A stretch of 64,000 nucleotides of DNA from Adiantum capillus-veneris (GCA_014529385.2 CM043956.1:67172281-67236280); one strand, 5' to 3'; shown: positions 25,390 through 38,079, counted from the stretch's first letter. The notes: a model not told the origin generated them from the sequence alone. Program-made: numbers and translations.

Positions 25390-25648
25390 TTTTAGTGTGT
25401 GAGAGTGTTCCATTGGTGTTAGGGTTAGTGTAAATTCCTTGCTTGTTTGTGGGTTGCTCTAACGATTCTCCTCTTTTGCGTCCTAGTTCGCTCTTAAACT
25501 AGGTGGTGCCCCTTGTGTAGTTGGGATTTGGCTGTGGGTTTGTTGTTTTGGTTTGTGTTGTGTTGTGCCCCAGCCCCATTGAGCAGCACGGGAGCCTTGA
25601 AGGGTGTCTAGAGGTTGCTCTTCTTGTTGCCCGCCCCGGACCGCCTCA
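25341..25648 (+). repeat. Fragment of TR-GAG LTR, opposite orientation
   Basis: Its reverse complement matches the first about 250 bp of the TR-GAG LTR, ending GGACCGCCTCA at the same boundary (complement of TGAGGCGGTCC). Similarity fades around the (CT)n tract at 25348-25386. It shows the family has more than one copy in the region. Confidence 0.8.
25348..25386. repeat. (CT)n microsatellite
   Basis: Pure CT run of about 39 bases at the edge of the TR-GAG LTR fragment. Confidence 0.95.
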
Positions 25649-25699
25649 ATGGTTGAAGTGTTCAAACAACAGCGTTGTACTTTCTTTGAATATTTGTTT

Positions 25700-26716
25700 T
25701 GTATTAACAAATGGCTCCCAGAGTGACGTGTGAATGCTTTAGCCAGGGGAATGAGGTTTTGGCCATAATGTTCAACAATATGGTGACATGGTTGTCCATG
25801 GATGAACAGGAACTCTTTTACTTAGAAATCGGGACCAAAGTTTTTGGCATTCAAGGAAGCACAACTTATTGAAGAGTGTTGACCGTAGTTACCTTATCCA
25901 TCACCAAGAACCCTTCCGTCAATCCTTCACCTATATTGACTATAGTCCAAGGGATTGGTTTGCCAACCTCAAACTACTTCAACTCAAAATATGGTTAGGC
26001 CTAGAAGACATGTTCTACTACTTGGCAATGTGTTCCCAAATGTTAAGGATTTCCAAAGTTGCTAAGAATTTTGAATCTCTTGCAGCTGTCATAGGAAAAG
26101 AGAAGCTATAGGATAACTACAGACCACGTTATCGCATAGGAGGTCTGAGAGAATACCCTGTTATGACAGTTAAAAGAATATTTAGGGAATTAGATCCAAG
26201 AAACCCATAATACTGTAATTAATTATAAATATCAAATTTTGAAGAATAAAAGAAGCGTAGACTCAATTTTGATTCACATTTGTACTAAGTTTCTCTCTCC
26301 TTGTCTTGCTTTAGATGGATCTTCTAAATTGTCTAGATGAACTCCCGAGTGACTTCGCACAAGGTTTTTTTTTTAACTATGTGGTTGGATTCAGTCTCCA
26401 TTAGGAGATTGAAGTGGTTTGAGTTTCAAAGAGGACCAGAGATTACCTCGTACCCAACACTTATGTAGCATGGGAGTTATATGTTGGAGCTCAACCTGAA
26501 CATCGAACACAAGTGCCTGATAGGTTTATGACCAATCCATTGCTTTGGGTAAAGGAAAAGATCCAAGAAGGCGATGTTAAAGTGCAAGGGTATGTTCTCT
26601 ACCTTAACTTATGTTCTCTTTTGGACATACCGAGTCGTGAACTCATAATTAGTAAAAAGGTCCTTATGCCAAACCAAAGGTACGGATTTTGTGAGAAGGT
26701 CATAATCAAAGTATGA
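25700..26716 (+). pseudogene. Unidentified broken coding stretch
   Basis: Open segments in different frames give protein-like text: MAPRVTCECFSQGNEV near 25711; RDWFANLKLLQLKIWLGLED in 25869-26111; then PNTYVAWELYVGAQPEHRT and MTNPLLWVKEKIQEG (26450-26716). Residue mix is like a real protein rather than random AT-rich translation. I do not recognise a family. It begins right after the LTR fragment, so it may be retroelement gag or captured host sequence. At least three stops or frame changes break it. Confidence 0.4.
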
Positions 26717-26869
26717 AAGAAGTCAAATGGCAAAAATAGATTCTATTATGTACCCAGGATTGGTTCAATAGAGTCTATGGACCTATTCTTAAATACAACC
26801 TTCACAATGTTATTGCTACTTTTGATGACTACGAGAAACCAAGGTGCATTAATGACTTTTCCCAAGCAC

Positions 26870-27060
26870 AACCACATACAAAAAGGTGTTTTAAATTGAA
26901 AAAGTGAAAATTTTGATACATAAGGGGCCTTTATATTGAGAAAAGTGGTGCATAAGGGGTCTCTATATACTCCAAAAAACGTAGAATATGGGATTTTATA
27001 AATACCTCTTGAACGGACATGCTATACAAGATTTCTCAATAGTGATCAACCCCCCCACCC
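26870..27060. mobile_element. MITE-like repeat, family B, third copy
   Basis: In the same sense as the 12925 copy it shares TTTTATAAATACCTCTTGAACGGACATGCTATA and a C-rich right end (CAACCCCCCC). It contains a short internal repeat CATAAGGGG(C/T)C. Edges are approximate. It abuts the gypsy fragment that follows. Confidence 0.5.
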
Positions 27061-27084
27061 CCCCCCTCTGGCTTCCTCAATAGA

Positions 27085-27640
27085 TTTGGATCTAAGTCCG
27101 TGCCTCTTATCAAAATTTTCCTTTGTTTTTAACCTTTCATCTTTTAATCATGCTATTTCAATCTCGATATCTTGAGGCTTATTCATTCCATCTTACCAAG
27201 GTAATACATTCCATGTGGGAATGACATACTCAATTGGCATTATAGGTTTCTAACCATACATCAACTCGAAAGGCATATAAAGAGTAATTGAGCTATGAAT
27301 TATGTGATCAGCCCATAAAGCATAAGATTATAACTTAGGTCACTCTCCCAATTTTCATTTGCATGCCTTAGCCAAAGCTATAACGATAGGAGCAGACCCA
27401 CGCTTTGATTTACCATTCCCTTATGCACTGGTGAAAATAAGTTTAATGCCTTAACTAGAGAAAAAATCCTTGGCTTTGTTGGCATCCAAATCACCCCTAC
27501 CTAGTGTTATTTTCCCAATAGAGCCATAACATCTAATCACATTACCCAAGAGGAACTTACATATCTCTTCTGTGCATTCTTAGAGCACGACATTCAACTT
27601 GATTAGTCAAGTCTTCTTGTGCAAGCACTATGTATCTATG
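27085..27640 (-). pseudogene. Ty3/gypsy integrase fragment, second copy
   Basis: Collinear at DNA level with 6870-7470, including TTTTAATCATGCTATT, CCATGTGGGAATGACAT and GCAAGCACTATGTATCT. The minus-strand reading gives YALWADHIIH and MPFELMYG-like integrase text with many stops. The left half of the first copy is absent here, and the match stops where the TNP2 fragment begins. Confidence 0.7.
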
Positions 27641-27699
27641 CCAACGCTTTTATATTTTAAATTTGTGTTTTTTCAGGCTTAGAGTTACTCGGATAATCA

Positions 27700-28826
27700 T
27701 GCATGTCTGAATTGTGTTCCTCGACTTGGCTTCTACCGCTCTGAGCATTCGAGAAAGACAGTTTAGAGAAGCATGGTAGATTTTTTGCTGAAGGACATGA
27801 GCTACGTGGACCAAACATATGCAAACATGACATGCATCCACTGAAAGCAAGCGATTGCAAAACATGTGACAGAGATTTCATGCCACCTGGAATGAAAAGA
27901 TTTTCTATTTGTTATGAACTCCCATACTCGAGTGACCTGTTGATTAATCATCTAGTCGACCCAATGCACATCTTCAAGAATGTGGGGGAGATCATATAGA
28001 AAACCATCACTGGAAAAAGGGAGAGCAAGGCCCAAAGATGTGGCCTTGACTTAAACCCAATGAGAAGTTTGCTATACCAAAAGGACCATGGGTTTTAAGT
28101 GTTGCAGAAGAAGACTATATCTTCATTCAAGACTCCCATTGGATACATGCGATGTTTGAAAATTTCTTTTATGAGAGGTGACAATCTTAGTGGTCTTAAG
28201 CTCCACGATTGGCACAAATTTTTACAATTTAGCTTACCAATTTCCATAAAGGATTGTTTGACAGATGACATTAGAAGAACAATCTACAAAATCAGTGAGT
28301 TGGTATGCTAGATGAGTTCAAAAGAGATAAGAGAAGACGACATTGATTGAGCACGCTTAAATGCTGTTGAAGCAGTGTGCATGCTGGAGAAGTATTATCC
28401 AACAAACATTCTTACCATCCAAATGCATGTACTTGTGCATGTGGTCGATGAAGTTGCAATTGCTTAGGTAGTCGATAGTAGATGGATGTTCTTCTTGGAG
28501 AGATTTATGAATACTTTAAAGGGGTTCGTTCGTCAAAGGGCTTGCTCTGAGGGTAGCATGGCCGAAGGATGGCTTGCAAAAGAGTCTCTTCTCCTCATCA
28601 GTGAATTTTTGGTCTTAATTGATCCAGAGATGCCCGAATGCGGACTACTGAGGTCAACGTAAAGGTGACAAGGGTCTTTCGCTTATCACCTCCAAAATCC
28701 ACAGTGCTAGCAGCATTGCAAAAGGGCTCGGATTTCTTGTATCACAACACGAGCATGCCTAAAATTGGCAAGAAAATTATCTTGTTGGCTCTACTAACCC
28801 AGAGTGTGACTTGGCTCTCAGAATGA
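27700..28826 (+). pseudogene. CACTA TNP2-type transposase fragment, copy 2
   Basis: Broken frames read FSICYELPYSSDLL, then LVDPMHIFKNVGEI (about 27955), GYMRCLKISFMRG and GLKLHDWHKFLQ (28099-28235), then a DUF4218-like block with HVLVHVVDEVAIA (about 28430) and SRWMFFLERFMNTLKGFVRQ (28480-28530). The same blocks occur in the same order at 1190-2030, but this copy lacks the intron seen there after KILQ. Stops occur at about 27999, 28098, 28309, 28348 and 28467. Both the N-terminus and the DUF4216 region are missing. Confidence 0.85.
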
Positions 28827-28829
28827 TTT

Positions 28830-31800
28830 TCTAAAGAAATTGACTGGTTAAACCGAGCTTTTATTTATCTAAGTTATATTTTAGGTTCATCTTTTCTTTT
28901 ACTTTACAAAACGTATTTATTTTAATTTATTTTTTTTTGGTCTTAAAATCTATTTATGAGGACTAAATTATTATAAATAATTTTTTATTTTTTAGCTAAC
29001 CTTTACATCTCTAATGGAGAAGAAAGTGTGTCCTTGAATGGAGCAAAGCATACACGCATAGCATTTATAGTGATTTAGCTTTTTGATCTAAATATTTGGA
29101 TGAAAAGATCTTTTGATCAAAAAATTGATCGAAAAAATAATATGGGTTTTCACGTATAATACGGGATATTCACGTATAATCCCGTATAATACGTATAAAA
29201 ATTATTATACGGGCATAAAAATGCAACCCAATCTACCACCTCCAAAACCATTTTTGCGGATAACATCTAAATCAACATTGGTACTTATGATATAGATCGT
29301 AAGTGTTGGCATCACTATTACCACCGTAATCACAATCAATATATACTAATTCTAATATAAACACTAATACCTGATATCGATTACTTGAAAATGTTATTAT
29401 CATCAAAGGTTTTAGCGATCCTAAGGGTAGAACGGGTCAGGTGTTACTACATCACAAACTAGAAGTAGTATGTCATGCTACCATTGTTGTGCTCACTTTT
29501 GATGGCCAAGAATCAATGCCCACACAATATACATGGCCAAGAATACATTGAAAATCAGTGCCCACACAATATACATGGCCAATAATACATTGAAAATCCC
29601 TGATTTTTAATTAATCTCGCAAAAAAGTACTTTATTTGCATGAAGACTCTCCTAGTCTAGCTTGTCATGTACTACAGCATTGTGATCTCAATAAATACTT
29701 GAGCGTGAGTATTGCTCATATACTGCAAACTTTATCGTGCACATATTGAGGAGCTTATTTTGAATTCTTGATCATGTATGTAACGTTTATGTATTATCCT
29801 AATTAAAATACTTAGTTGATTATACTTCCGGTTTTTTACACAAGATATGTGTAGATGCAAAGCTCATTTTGCAAGATCCTATGGTGATTTGAAAGATACA
29901 CTTACAAGGAATGTGGTCATGTCAAAAAAATCCAAACTTCAACGGTTAGGTTTTAGTAGATCTTTCGTAAAACATAACCTTTGCCTCTTGAAATAACGAA
30001 GATAATTTCTCAATAAAAGAAAATAAAAATAATACTACATTTTTTCTTATGGATTTCATAGATCCTCTAGCACTAGCTACATGTTGCTCATAGAAAAGGT
30101 TTTGACTCAAAATAAGCACGGTAAGCAAATCTTTCACCCATTTCAATTGATTAGATTTCTTTAGTTCATCTATCGTGTTGATCTAAGGGTTTTGAATGTG
30201 CCAAAGTTAAGTTTTTTTACATTTTTTTGTCAACTAAAGGTTTTGTCTAGCCTCTCAATTTTAATTAGCCATACATGCACTTATATAGTGGTGACTCCAC
30301 ATCAACAAGTATTTGGGCTATATTAAATGCCACCCAACTGCCAAAACTGGGTACACCTGATATTGCACCACCCCTTTAAAGCACCATCAAAACTAGGAAG
30401 GGAAGAAATTTAGAGTCCACCCAAGTAAGAGGTCTATCACCAACTCTTGAGATTTAAAAGAGGGATGAAAAAAGGACCCTCAAGAAATAAACAAAAGAAT
30501 TTTTTTAAAAAAAATAAAGAGATTCCACAAAGTGAGGAGGAAGCTCTCAAGACTAGATAAAAGTGGATGGAACACTAGATGAACATTAAGATACATGGTA
30601 AGATCCAAGGATACATGAGAGAAAGTTCATCTTAAAGAGAGAAAGAGAAAAAAAAAAGGAAGCACCAAGTTACTTAGGAAGATCTTTATTGTAGGGAGCC
30701 ACTAGAACTAGGGCATATGAACATTGATTTGTACAAGCAGGGATAGGTGGCAATCTTGACCATTCAATAAACCTACAGAACTAGGGGTGAGCTAGTGGTG
30801 AACATGTAATGCTACCTCACTCCCTAGTTCATGGGCTACATCTATTGGCCAAAATTTCCACAAATTCCCTAGTTCATGGGCTACATCTATTGACTAGAAG
30901 GGAGAGCTTACCGCCATAAGCAAAGCCCTCGTCTCGTGTTGACAAGGGTAATCGTACTGTTGAGAACCACCCGCTAGTGGTGGTAACGTTTGTAGCCAGG
31001 CTGGTGGAGGATGTAGAGCTCATCGTGCATGCTATGGATAGAGAATAGGCTCCTTGCACTAATACTAGTAGTAGAAACATAAGTTGCAATTTCATAGCCA
31101 TATTGAACAAGGGGATTATCAGCCTGCTCTTCATCCATCCTACTCCCTATGGCACTCCATTTATAATTGCATTCAAAGCCATGTCTTGCTTCCCATGGCA
31201 GTTCACTCCCCCTACGGCACTTCACTTCCTCGGAGTCAATACCCCGTTGCATTTCTTTAATACTTTAGTGTGACAACAAATGTTTTAACACTAGTTTGGT
31301 ACCAAACTTTTTTTCAAAATTTTAGATTAAGTGCTATGTGCATCACACCTTGTATTTAAGAAACCCTGTTGATATGCTTAAACATGTTAGCTAGAGAGTC
31401 TTTTGAAAATATAACCTTGTAATTTAGAAGCCATTATGATCAAGAACTATACTCATCAAGTGGATCCTCATAAGATTGCGATTGATAATTTAGAATTGAC
31501 TTTACAAGCTCAAAAAAACATGAAGAGACCTCCTAGAAAATTTTACATGACTTTTGCACAATTGTGCTAAGGTAATTGCAAGTTTCATGTGCAAAAAAAT
31601 CTACTTGACAGTATATAAAATAATAGAAATTTTTACGTGTTTTGAGATGGGCCATTTCAAGCATATCATTGTATAGAAATAAAAATATGGTTTTGATGTA
31701 TTTGTGATTTTTAGAAAGTGATACATATCTTACCCTCTCCATTGAGGACTCAAGGTGGCAAGTAGAAGTGCTTTGGTAAGCAACAATTATTGGATCATTT

Positions 31801-32140
31801 CGAATATTCAAAACTGCGTATGGGAAACATTGATATTTTAATTCTTGAGGCGTAAGCATTCAAAACCTCAAGTAGCTTCAAAATTTCACGTAGATCAACT
31901 AAATGTGTCAAAATGGGTGAAATGGACACAATTGGGACATCTAAAATCTTGGTTTCAATGTTATTGTAGAGGACTCAAGTTAGGCACATTTAATCGAGTT
32001 AAGGAGCCAAAAAAAAATATAGAGTCACCGTATAGAGTCATTTGTGGTTGTCAAACTATACTAGAATAGCCCCAATTTCATGAGAGGACCTTTGGAAGGC
32101 CAAAATTATGCTCTTATTCAGTATATTGGTGCAGGCAAAG
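28830..32140. other. No recognisable gene
   Basis: AT-rich sequence with short local repeats: a palindrome-like cluster of CACGTATAAT/CGTATAATAC words at about 29150-29215; a tandem repeat at 29518-29599; and a 26-bp repeat CCCTAGTTCATGGGCTACAT at about 30820 and 30868. No domain found. Confidence 0.4.
29518..29599. repeat. Tandem repeat, 41 bp x 2
   Basis: TGCCCACACAATATACATGG occurs at 29518 and 29559, with the unit nearly identical. Confidence 0.9.
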
Positions 32141-33118
32141 TGTGTCGACCATAGAAGATGGAACAAACAAGCATGTGCAAGTCAGCAGGTGCATGAAAAT
32201 GGGTTGGAGCAGCTACAAAGATCCTGGGTAGACAGGCAACAATTGATGTGTATGGATAGGCGGTTCTATAGACCTAAAGGACACCAAAGAGATCCAATTA
32301 TGGTGGTAGATGAAGGAAGTTCAAGGTGCAGTCTTTTTGCCTTGATATGTAGAGCTTGAAGTGCTGAAGGAGCAGGTTTAGATGGCTCATCAAACGCAGC
32401 CACAATGTGCAAGATATGGAGCTTTGAAGTTAGAGATGATCACATATCCAAGAAGGATGGGGCATGTCGTGCTAGGTAGTCTGAGCTTGTTTGGAGATAC
32501 ATATGTGTAGTGCTTGATTTATGGATCTTGTTGGTCTTTTTAGATTGGCAATTGAAACCAGGACGAGAGAGATATTAGCAGATGAAGATATGACGGGGAC
32601 CGATTTTGGCCACTTTGACTGCTTTGGAGAGCATGCAATTTGGTGTTTTTTGAGGCTCGACCATGTTCTAGATTGTGCTATTTAGTATATGGAGTTAACA
32701 AGAGGAAACTGCATGCTGAATGGAGTCTCTAAGACCAAGATATAGCGGACTCAAGTTGGATGCCAGTTGATGACAGTGCGATACAACTGAAGTTGGATGC
32801 CAGTTGATGCCAGTTAGCTGGGTTGGAGCGTCTAGTGAGTTCAAAAAGGACCAGAGATAGGGAGGTCTATAGCCAGCACCAAGGAGGACCATTTGTGTGA
32901 ATTTACGGCTCAGCAATCAGTTTGGTAAGTGCCATCTGGCAGGATGTGCAAGTTTGGGACAAAAATTGATTTTTTTAAAAAGTTTTGGTGGTGTTTTGGA
33001 GGCCTCGAGGGCCAATGTCTTGAGGTAGTGCCACCGTGTGGAGATGGGCAATGAACCCACGTGGCAAGTCCGGGGTCACAAAAGCATGGTATTCATCCAA
33101 GATGGGGTGCCCTCTTGA
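32141..33118 (+). repeat. 5' LTR-like direct repeat
   Basis: About 978 bp. It contains the MITE-free version of the site near 32863-32872. Homology to the right copy stops after CCCTCTTGAG. Confidence 0.65.
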
Positions 33119-34254
33119 GTGAGCTGAGAACGGTTCCATATCAGACAAGGGAAATGCTACCAAATCAAGGTATGGATGCTCAATCCTCTTTGAGAAATAC
33201 TAGAAAGCAAAGAGTACGGTTTGCAGATGAAGAGAAAGCTATGAAGCTGGAGGAAATTCTCGAGCTTGAGATAGAAGCGAGGATGTGCTGAGTGATTGTA
33301 GCTCTATGGAGGCACATACGTGTTGGGAGATAGAGTCAACCCAGTCAAGGTATGAAGAGTTTGATCTTATGCATGTGAGTGGAGATGCACTAAAAGGGTT
33401 TGAAGAGCAGGGAGTAGTGCAAACCAAGATGCTTGATGAGGACCAAGATGATGCAGTGTGGGGGAAGTTTATTTCCACTTTGGTAGTGCATGATGGAGCG
33501 GTAGAAAAGGTGATTGAAGTGCAAGAAACTGAAGCTAACAAGTCAATGGAGAAAATTGACTTTGAAGAGTAGTTGGTTGAAGAAAAAGTACCTGATGGTG
33601 TGGAAACCAACAGCATTGTTGATGAAAGAGAGAGCATGGGGCCAAAGATTTCTGTGCTTCTAGTGTAGCAGATGGGGCCTATGGTGGACAAAGGAGAATT
33701 CCAAGTGGTAGCTTTTCCTCCCTTTAATTTATGCAAACTCTAGTTGATGGGTATGCTGATCAAAACAGTTGTGCAAAGGGTGGTTCAGCAGGTTGAAGAG
33801 TCCTTAGGAGAGGCCTCCACTTTCTATGGTTGGGAGGGAGGGTCATATATGTTATCGGACATTTGGTCACGTACTTTTTGTGTGATGGCGAGCTTGATGC
33901 TTCTTAGTATGGACTGGATAGTTTGCAAATGAATGCTTAGAGTGATAAAGATATGTCCGAGGTAGCTTGTTTGGGTGATGGTCTATGTGTTGGGATCCAG
34001 CACAATAGTATGTAGTTATAAGTGGATGGAAGAAGCCACTGCGAGGTTTTTAATCCAGGAAGAGGCTATGTGATATGGGGGGTGGGGCAACACACTTGAA
34101 GGTTTGGCAGTAGGCAAAATAAAATATTATACATATGGTTTTTGGGTTTTTCAATAATGTTGGAAAGTTTGTGCAGTTAGTAGGTGAAAAAATAATGCGT
34201 GTGGTTGAACATAAATGTTCAACGAGGGGGCGGGCAAAGATGGTGATGGAAAAG
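33119..34254 (+). pseudogene. Internal region of the short LTR element, acidic coding remnant
   Basis: Open segments 33061-33291 and 33285-33572 read RKQRVRFADEEKAMKLEEIL and an acidic protein (MLDEDQDDAVWGKF, VEKVIEVQETEANK), continuing past stops to GEFQVVAFPPFNL near 33725. No zinc knuckle, protease or polymerase motif. It resembles in style the acidic internal region of the larger element at 38857-39955. Function unknown. Confidence 0.4.
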
Positions 34255-35667
34255 TGTGTCTACCATAGAAGATGGCACAAGCAAGCATGTGCAGGTTAGT
34301 AGGTACATGGCAAAGCACTAGAGAAGCTGCAAAGATCCTGGGAAGAAAGGCAATAGCTGATGTGTATGGAGAAGGTGGTTTTACAGACCTAAAGGACACC
34401 AGAGGGGGCCAATTGTGGTGGAAAATGAAGAAGGTTCAAGGTGCAGTTTTTTTACCTGGATATGTAAAGCTTGAAGTGGTGGAGGAGAAGGTCAAGATGG
34501 CTCGTAAAAAATGGAGCCACGGTGTGAGCTTTGAAGTTGGAGATGATTGTACATCCCAGAAGGACGAGGCATGTGGTGTCAGGTAGTCTAAGCCAATTTG
34601 GAGCTATAGATGTATAGTGCTTGATTTATGGATCCTGTCAATGTTTTCCAATCGGCAATCCGAGCCACGATGAGAGAGATATTAGCAGATGAAGGTTTGA
34701 CGGGGTCTAGTTTTGAGGCACTTTCACTGCTTTGGAGAGTGTGTAATTTGGTGATTTTTTAGGCTCAACCAGCTTCTAGATTGTTCTATGTAGCGTATGG
34801 AGTTAATAGGAGGAAATTGCATGTCAAATGGAGTCATGGAGATGAAGATATAGCCGGCTGAAGTTGGATGCTAGTTGATGGCAGTGCTGTACCATGAGGT
34901 TTATCCAGCTTTTGGTTGGCTCGGCTAGAGTGCCTACTAAGTTCAAAAAGGACCCAAGACGGAGAGGTTCATTAGGCAAAATTTGGACTCACAAAGGGGC
35001 CTTCTAAGGAGTTTGACTTCCTCTCTCATGTCCAAAACGGGCGTGTGGTAAAATTTTTACAAATCAACTCTAAACTTGGCGGAGATTTGGCAGTTAGAAT
35101 CTACTCTTCAAGCTCTTTCTATTGATCTATAGCATGCCACGAGATTCTTCATATTTTGAAAGATTCTATTTTTGATTCTCTAAATTCTAGACGGAGTTGT
35201 CACATCACAAGAGAATAAAAAATAGAATCTTTCAATATATGAGGAATCTCATGGCGTGCTATATATCAAGTGAAAGAGCTTGAAGAGTAGATTCTAACTA
35301 TCAAATCCCTGCCAAGTTTAGAGTTGATTTGCAAAAAATTTACCGCACGCCAGTTTTGGACATGAGAGAGGAAGTCAAACTCCTTAGAAGGCCCCTTTGT
35401 GAGTCCAAATTTTGCCTAATGGTTCAAAGCCAGCAAGGAGGGCCACTTGTGTGAATTTACGGCTTGGCAATTGGTTTGATGAGCACCATCTGGCAGGCAG
35501 TGCAAGTTGAGGACAGAAATGGATTTTTTTCAAGTTTTGATGGGGGTTTGGAGACCTTCGGGGCCAATGTCTTGAGGCAGTGCCACATGGAGATGGGCAC
35601 TAAACCCACATGGCGATTTTGGGGTCACAAAAGCATGGTATTTATCCAAGATGGGGCGCCCTCTTGA
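34255..35667 (+). repeat. 3' LTR-like direct repeat, interrupted by a MITE
   Basis: Without the 455 bp of MITE plus duplicated target, its length is about 960 bp, close to that of the left copy. The segment at 34272-34586 is open (VKLEVVEEKVKMARKKWSHG), but the matching stretch in the other LTR is closed, so coding is doubtful. Confidence 0.65.
34971..35420. mobile_element. Foldback MITE, family A, well-preserved copy
   Basis: The 450 bp folds on itself almost completely. The outer 68 bases of each end (34971-35038 and 35353-35420) are perfect reverse complements starting ATTAGGCAAAATTTGGACTC, and pairing continues with few mismatches to a centre near 35195. GGTTC is present on both sides (34966-34970, 35421-35425), a 5-bp target duplication. 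The sister LTR at about 32863 lacks the insert. No open frame codes for a transposase. Confidence 0.93.
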
Positions 35668-35920
35668 GGCATCTAGTAGGCATGGAGAGCTTGTGATTGT
35701 GGTAGCGATGGCGTCAATGTGGTGCTCTACGGGCAATTTGGCAGTTTTGAATAGAGAAGGAGGTGGTGACAGTGTCGGTGTTGGGCAATTCTGTTGGTCG
35801 TGGTCGGTTACATTGTTTGGATGAATTGTTGACATGGCGAACGATGAGGCCCTATTCACAGGCCCTAAGGACCCAAAAGTTTTTTGAAGGAGAATGGGTG
35901 AGCAACGATGGCACCATCGT

Positions 35921-36893
35921 TGTCGTGCAGCTCCACTGCCATGTAGAGAAAAAGAGCAGAGAAATGCAAGCTAAGCTTCTTTGAAGCCTACACATTTAAT
36001 GGTCAATGATCATGGCTTGTTAATAGGCCAAGTTTAATGATTAATGTATGCCAGATGCGGCTTAAAAGGGCAAACAGATACCTTAATGATGCCAAAAATG
36101 ATTTTGCACTTCTCATAAAGTACAAAAAGTGCTTGAAGAGCTTTGTGTTCGGAATATGATCTCTTGGATGCTTGGCAATGCGGTGCCTGGCAATGCGGTG
36201 CCTGGCAATGCTTTGCCAATATGAGTTCCTAATGTGGTGCCCATCTTGGCCTGCAAGCATTAATTAAGTACAACAAAGAAGAACCGTTGATTGCAGGACG
36301 GTTTCAAAGTGTAGCCTCCATGGATGAGGCTGCCCCTAGTGTAGCACGATAGTTTGTTGTTGCAGGTTTGAAGTAATTCTTATAATGCTTAAGGTTGTGT
36401 TCCTCTTGTTGGTTGAACTTAGTAGTTGGTGCCCATTAAGGCCGGCCGCCCAGGGAGCTAAGCCAAAAGCCGCCCTAAGTAGTGTGGCCATCCACTAAGT
36501 CAAAAGAGAGGATTTTTTTAAAACCTAATGTGAAGGGGAAGAAAGGAGATGATGGACGGCAGCGAACAGAGGAGGAAGCGGGGAAGGTATGCTCGCGCAG
36601 GCCGCAGGGGCGCTTAGACGAGAGTGGCCATGAGTCGAATGTTGGTCAGCTCGCCGAGGTGCAGAATTTTGGTGTCAAAGGCGGCTATTTCGGCGCTTCT
36701 TGCAGAACTCGTCTCCCACGTCATAGCCGTCGTTCATGTGCCACATCATTAGTGCCGGTGCTACTGTTAAGGGAATAGGCAAGCTATTAATAGCCTCGGT
36801 TTTTTTTTGCATGGGAGGACTCGAAGAGAAGCAAAGAGCAAGGAATCAACGAAGGGTGCAGGGAGGTATAGAACGACGTCGAGGGAGGAGAGA

Positions 36894-36969
<76 letters not shown>

Positions 36970-38079
36970 ATACGCAATCCAAGCCAAGAAAGGGGAACCA
37001 AGGGTTTACTTTGGCATGTGCGTGGGGAAGAAAACGAGCTTGAGGAAGCAAGGAATCAAGGAGGGCAAGGCAATTAACGAGGAGCTTTCAATGAAGGGGA
37101 AGGCAAGGCTCTCCCTCGCTCTCGTCCTCGAGGCAATCAAGATTTCCTCTCTTTCTCTCGAGCTAGTTCTCGGCAAGCAATCAAGGGGAGAAGAAGAAGG
37201 CGGGTATCCAAAGAGAAGAGAAACTAACTCAAGCTCTTTCTCGCTCTCTCTCATCCTTGAATAGCAAAGGAGGAAGAGAGAAGAGAGAAGTGAAGGGACT
37301 CAACGAGTGGGGCATAACAAAGAGGAAATGCAAGGTCGGGAGGGCAAGGAGGTGATGGAGTAGGAAGCTACAACGAGAATCTCTCTCTCGATTTTGAGGG
37401 AATGAAAGAAGCAAGGCTTAACCAAGGCAAAGCTCTCTCAAACTCTCTTTCGATCTCGTTCTCGAAGCTAAGCAAAGGAGATCTTGGACGACTATAAACC
37501 TCTAAGCTATCAGGGGGAGTTTGGCAGATTCTTTAAGGGAAAGTGGAGTAAAATTGAGGATCTGCAAAGGAGGTGAAGAACGAGAAAGATGGGGGGATTT
37601 TGGCAAATCTCTCTCAATCTTTGTTTCCATTAAGCATAAAAAGGACAACAGAGGCGATCAGAGAATTCTACATAGAGATAGTTTGCAGAGAATTTGGCAA
37701 TAATTGAAGCATAAAGATTGAGGCAGTGAGCAGAATTAGGTAAATGAGGCAGATAAAGCGACATAAGAAGATTTCTATCACAGTCATCAACTAAAGATTG
37801 ATTAACATTTTTTTATGTCCGGTGTCATTAACAGCCGAGTTAATACTCTAAAGCGGGAGATTAAACTCTTGGTTAGCAGATGATCCAAGTGACGGCACTG
37901 TTAATAGCCTGCCTTGGCTAAAGATTAAGTTGTACTCAAACATATTAATCAATTAATTGATGATTACGGCGATTGCCAGAGTCAGTTGCATCAATTGTTC
38001 TTGTTCTCTCTCTTTCTCACCTCCAACAGCCAGAGGCACGGTGCCTGCCCGGCTCACGTAGCGAACACATACCCCGACA
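35921..38079 (+). repeat. 5' LTR of the large non-autonomous element
   Basis: It starts at TGTCGTGCAG. The end is placed at ACCCCGACA, before TCTTTGGTGAACTCGACGCG, a possible primer-binding site; this end is uncertain because the other LTR is truncated. It contains a (CT)n tract at 36896-36966. Serine-leucine repeat frames across that tract are microsatellite translation. Confidence 0.6.
36896..36966. repeat. (CT)n microsatellite inside LTR
   Basis: CT run of about 70 bases, homologous in position to 41925-42048. Confidence 0.97.

Larger units (their letters stand above)
32141..35667 (+). mobile_element. Short non-autonomous LTR element, old copy
   Basis: Direct repeats at 32141-33118 and 34255-35667 share long runs of similar text, from TGTGTC(G/T)ACCATAGAAGATGG to AAGATGGGG(T/C)GCCCTCTTGAG. 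Between them lie only about 1.1 kb. Just before the right copy is a purine-rich stretch, AACGAGGGGGCGGGCAAAGATGG, in the place expected for a polypurine tract on the + strand. The right copy is longer because it holds a MITE at 34971-35420. The LTRs have diverged clearly, so insertion is old. No pol domains are present. Confidence 0.65.

Noticed and set aside
36736-37077. Open frame rich in Ser-Leu repeats (also 41756-42340, and Glu-Arg repeats on the other strand)
   Set aside because: These are translations of the (CT)n microsatellites inside LTRs. They open in several frames and on both strands.
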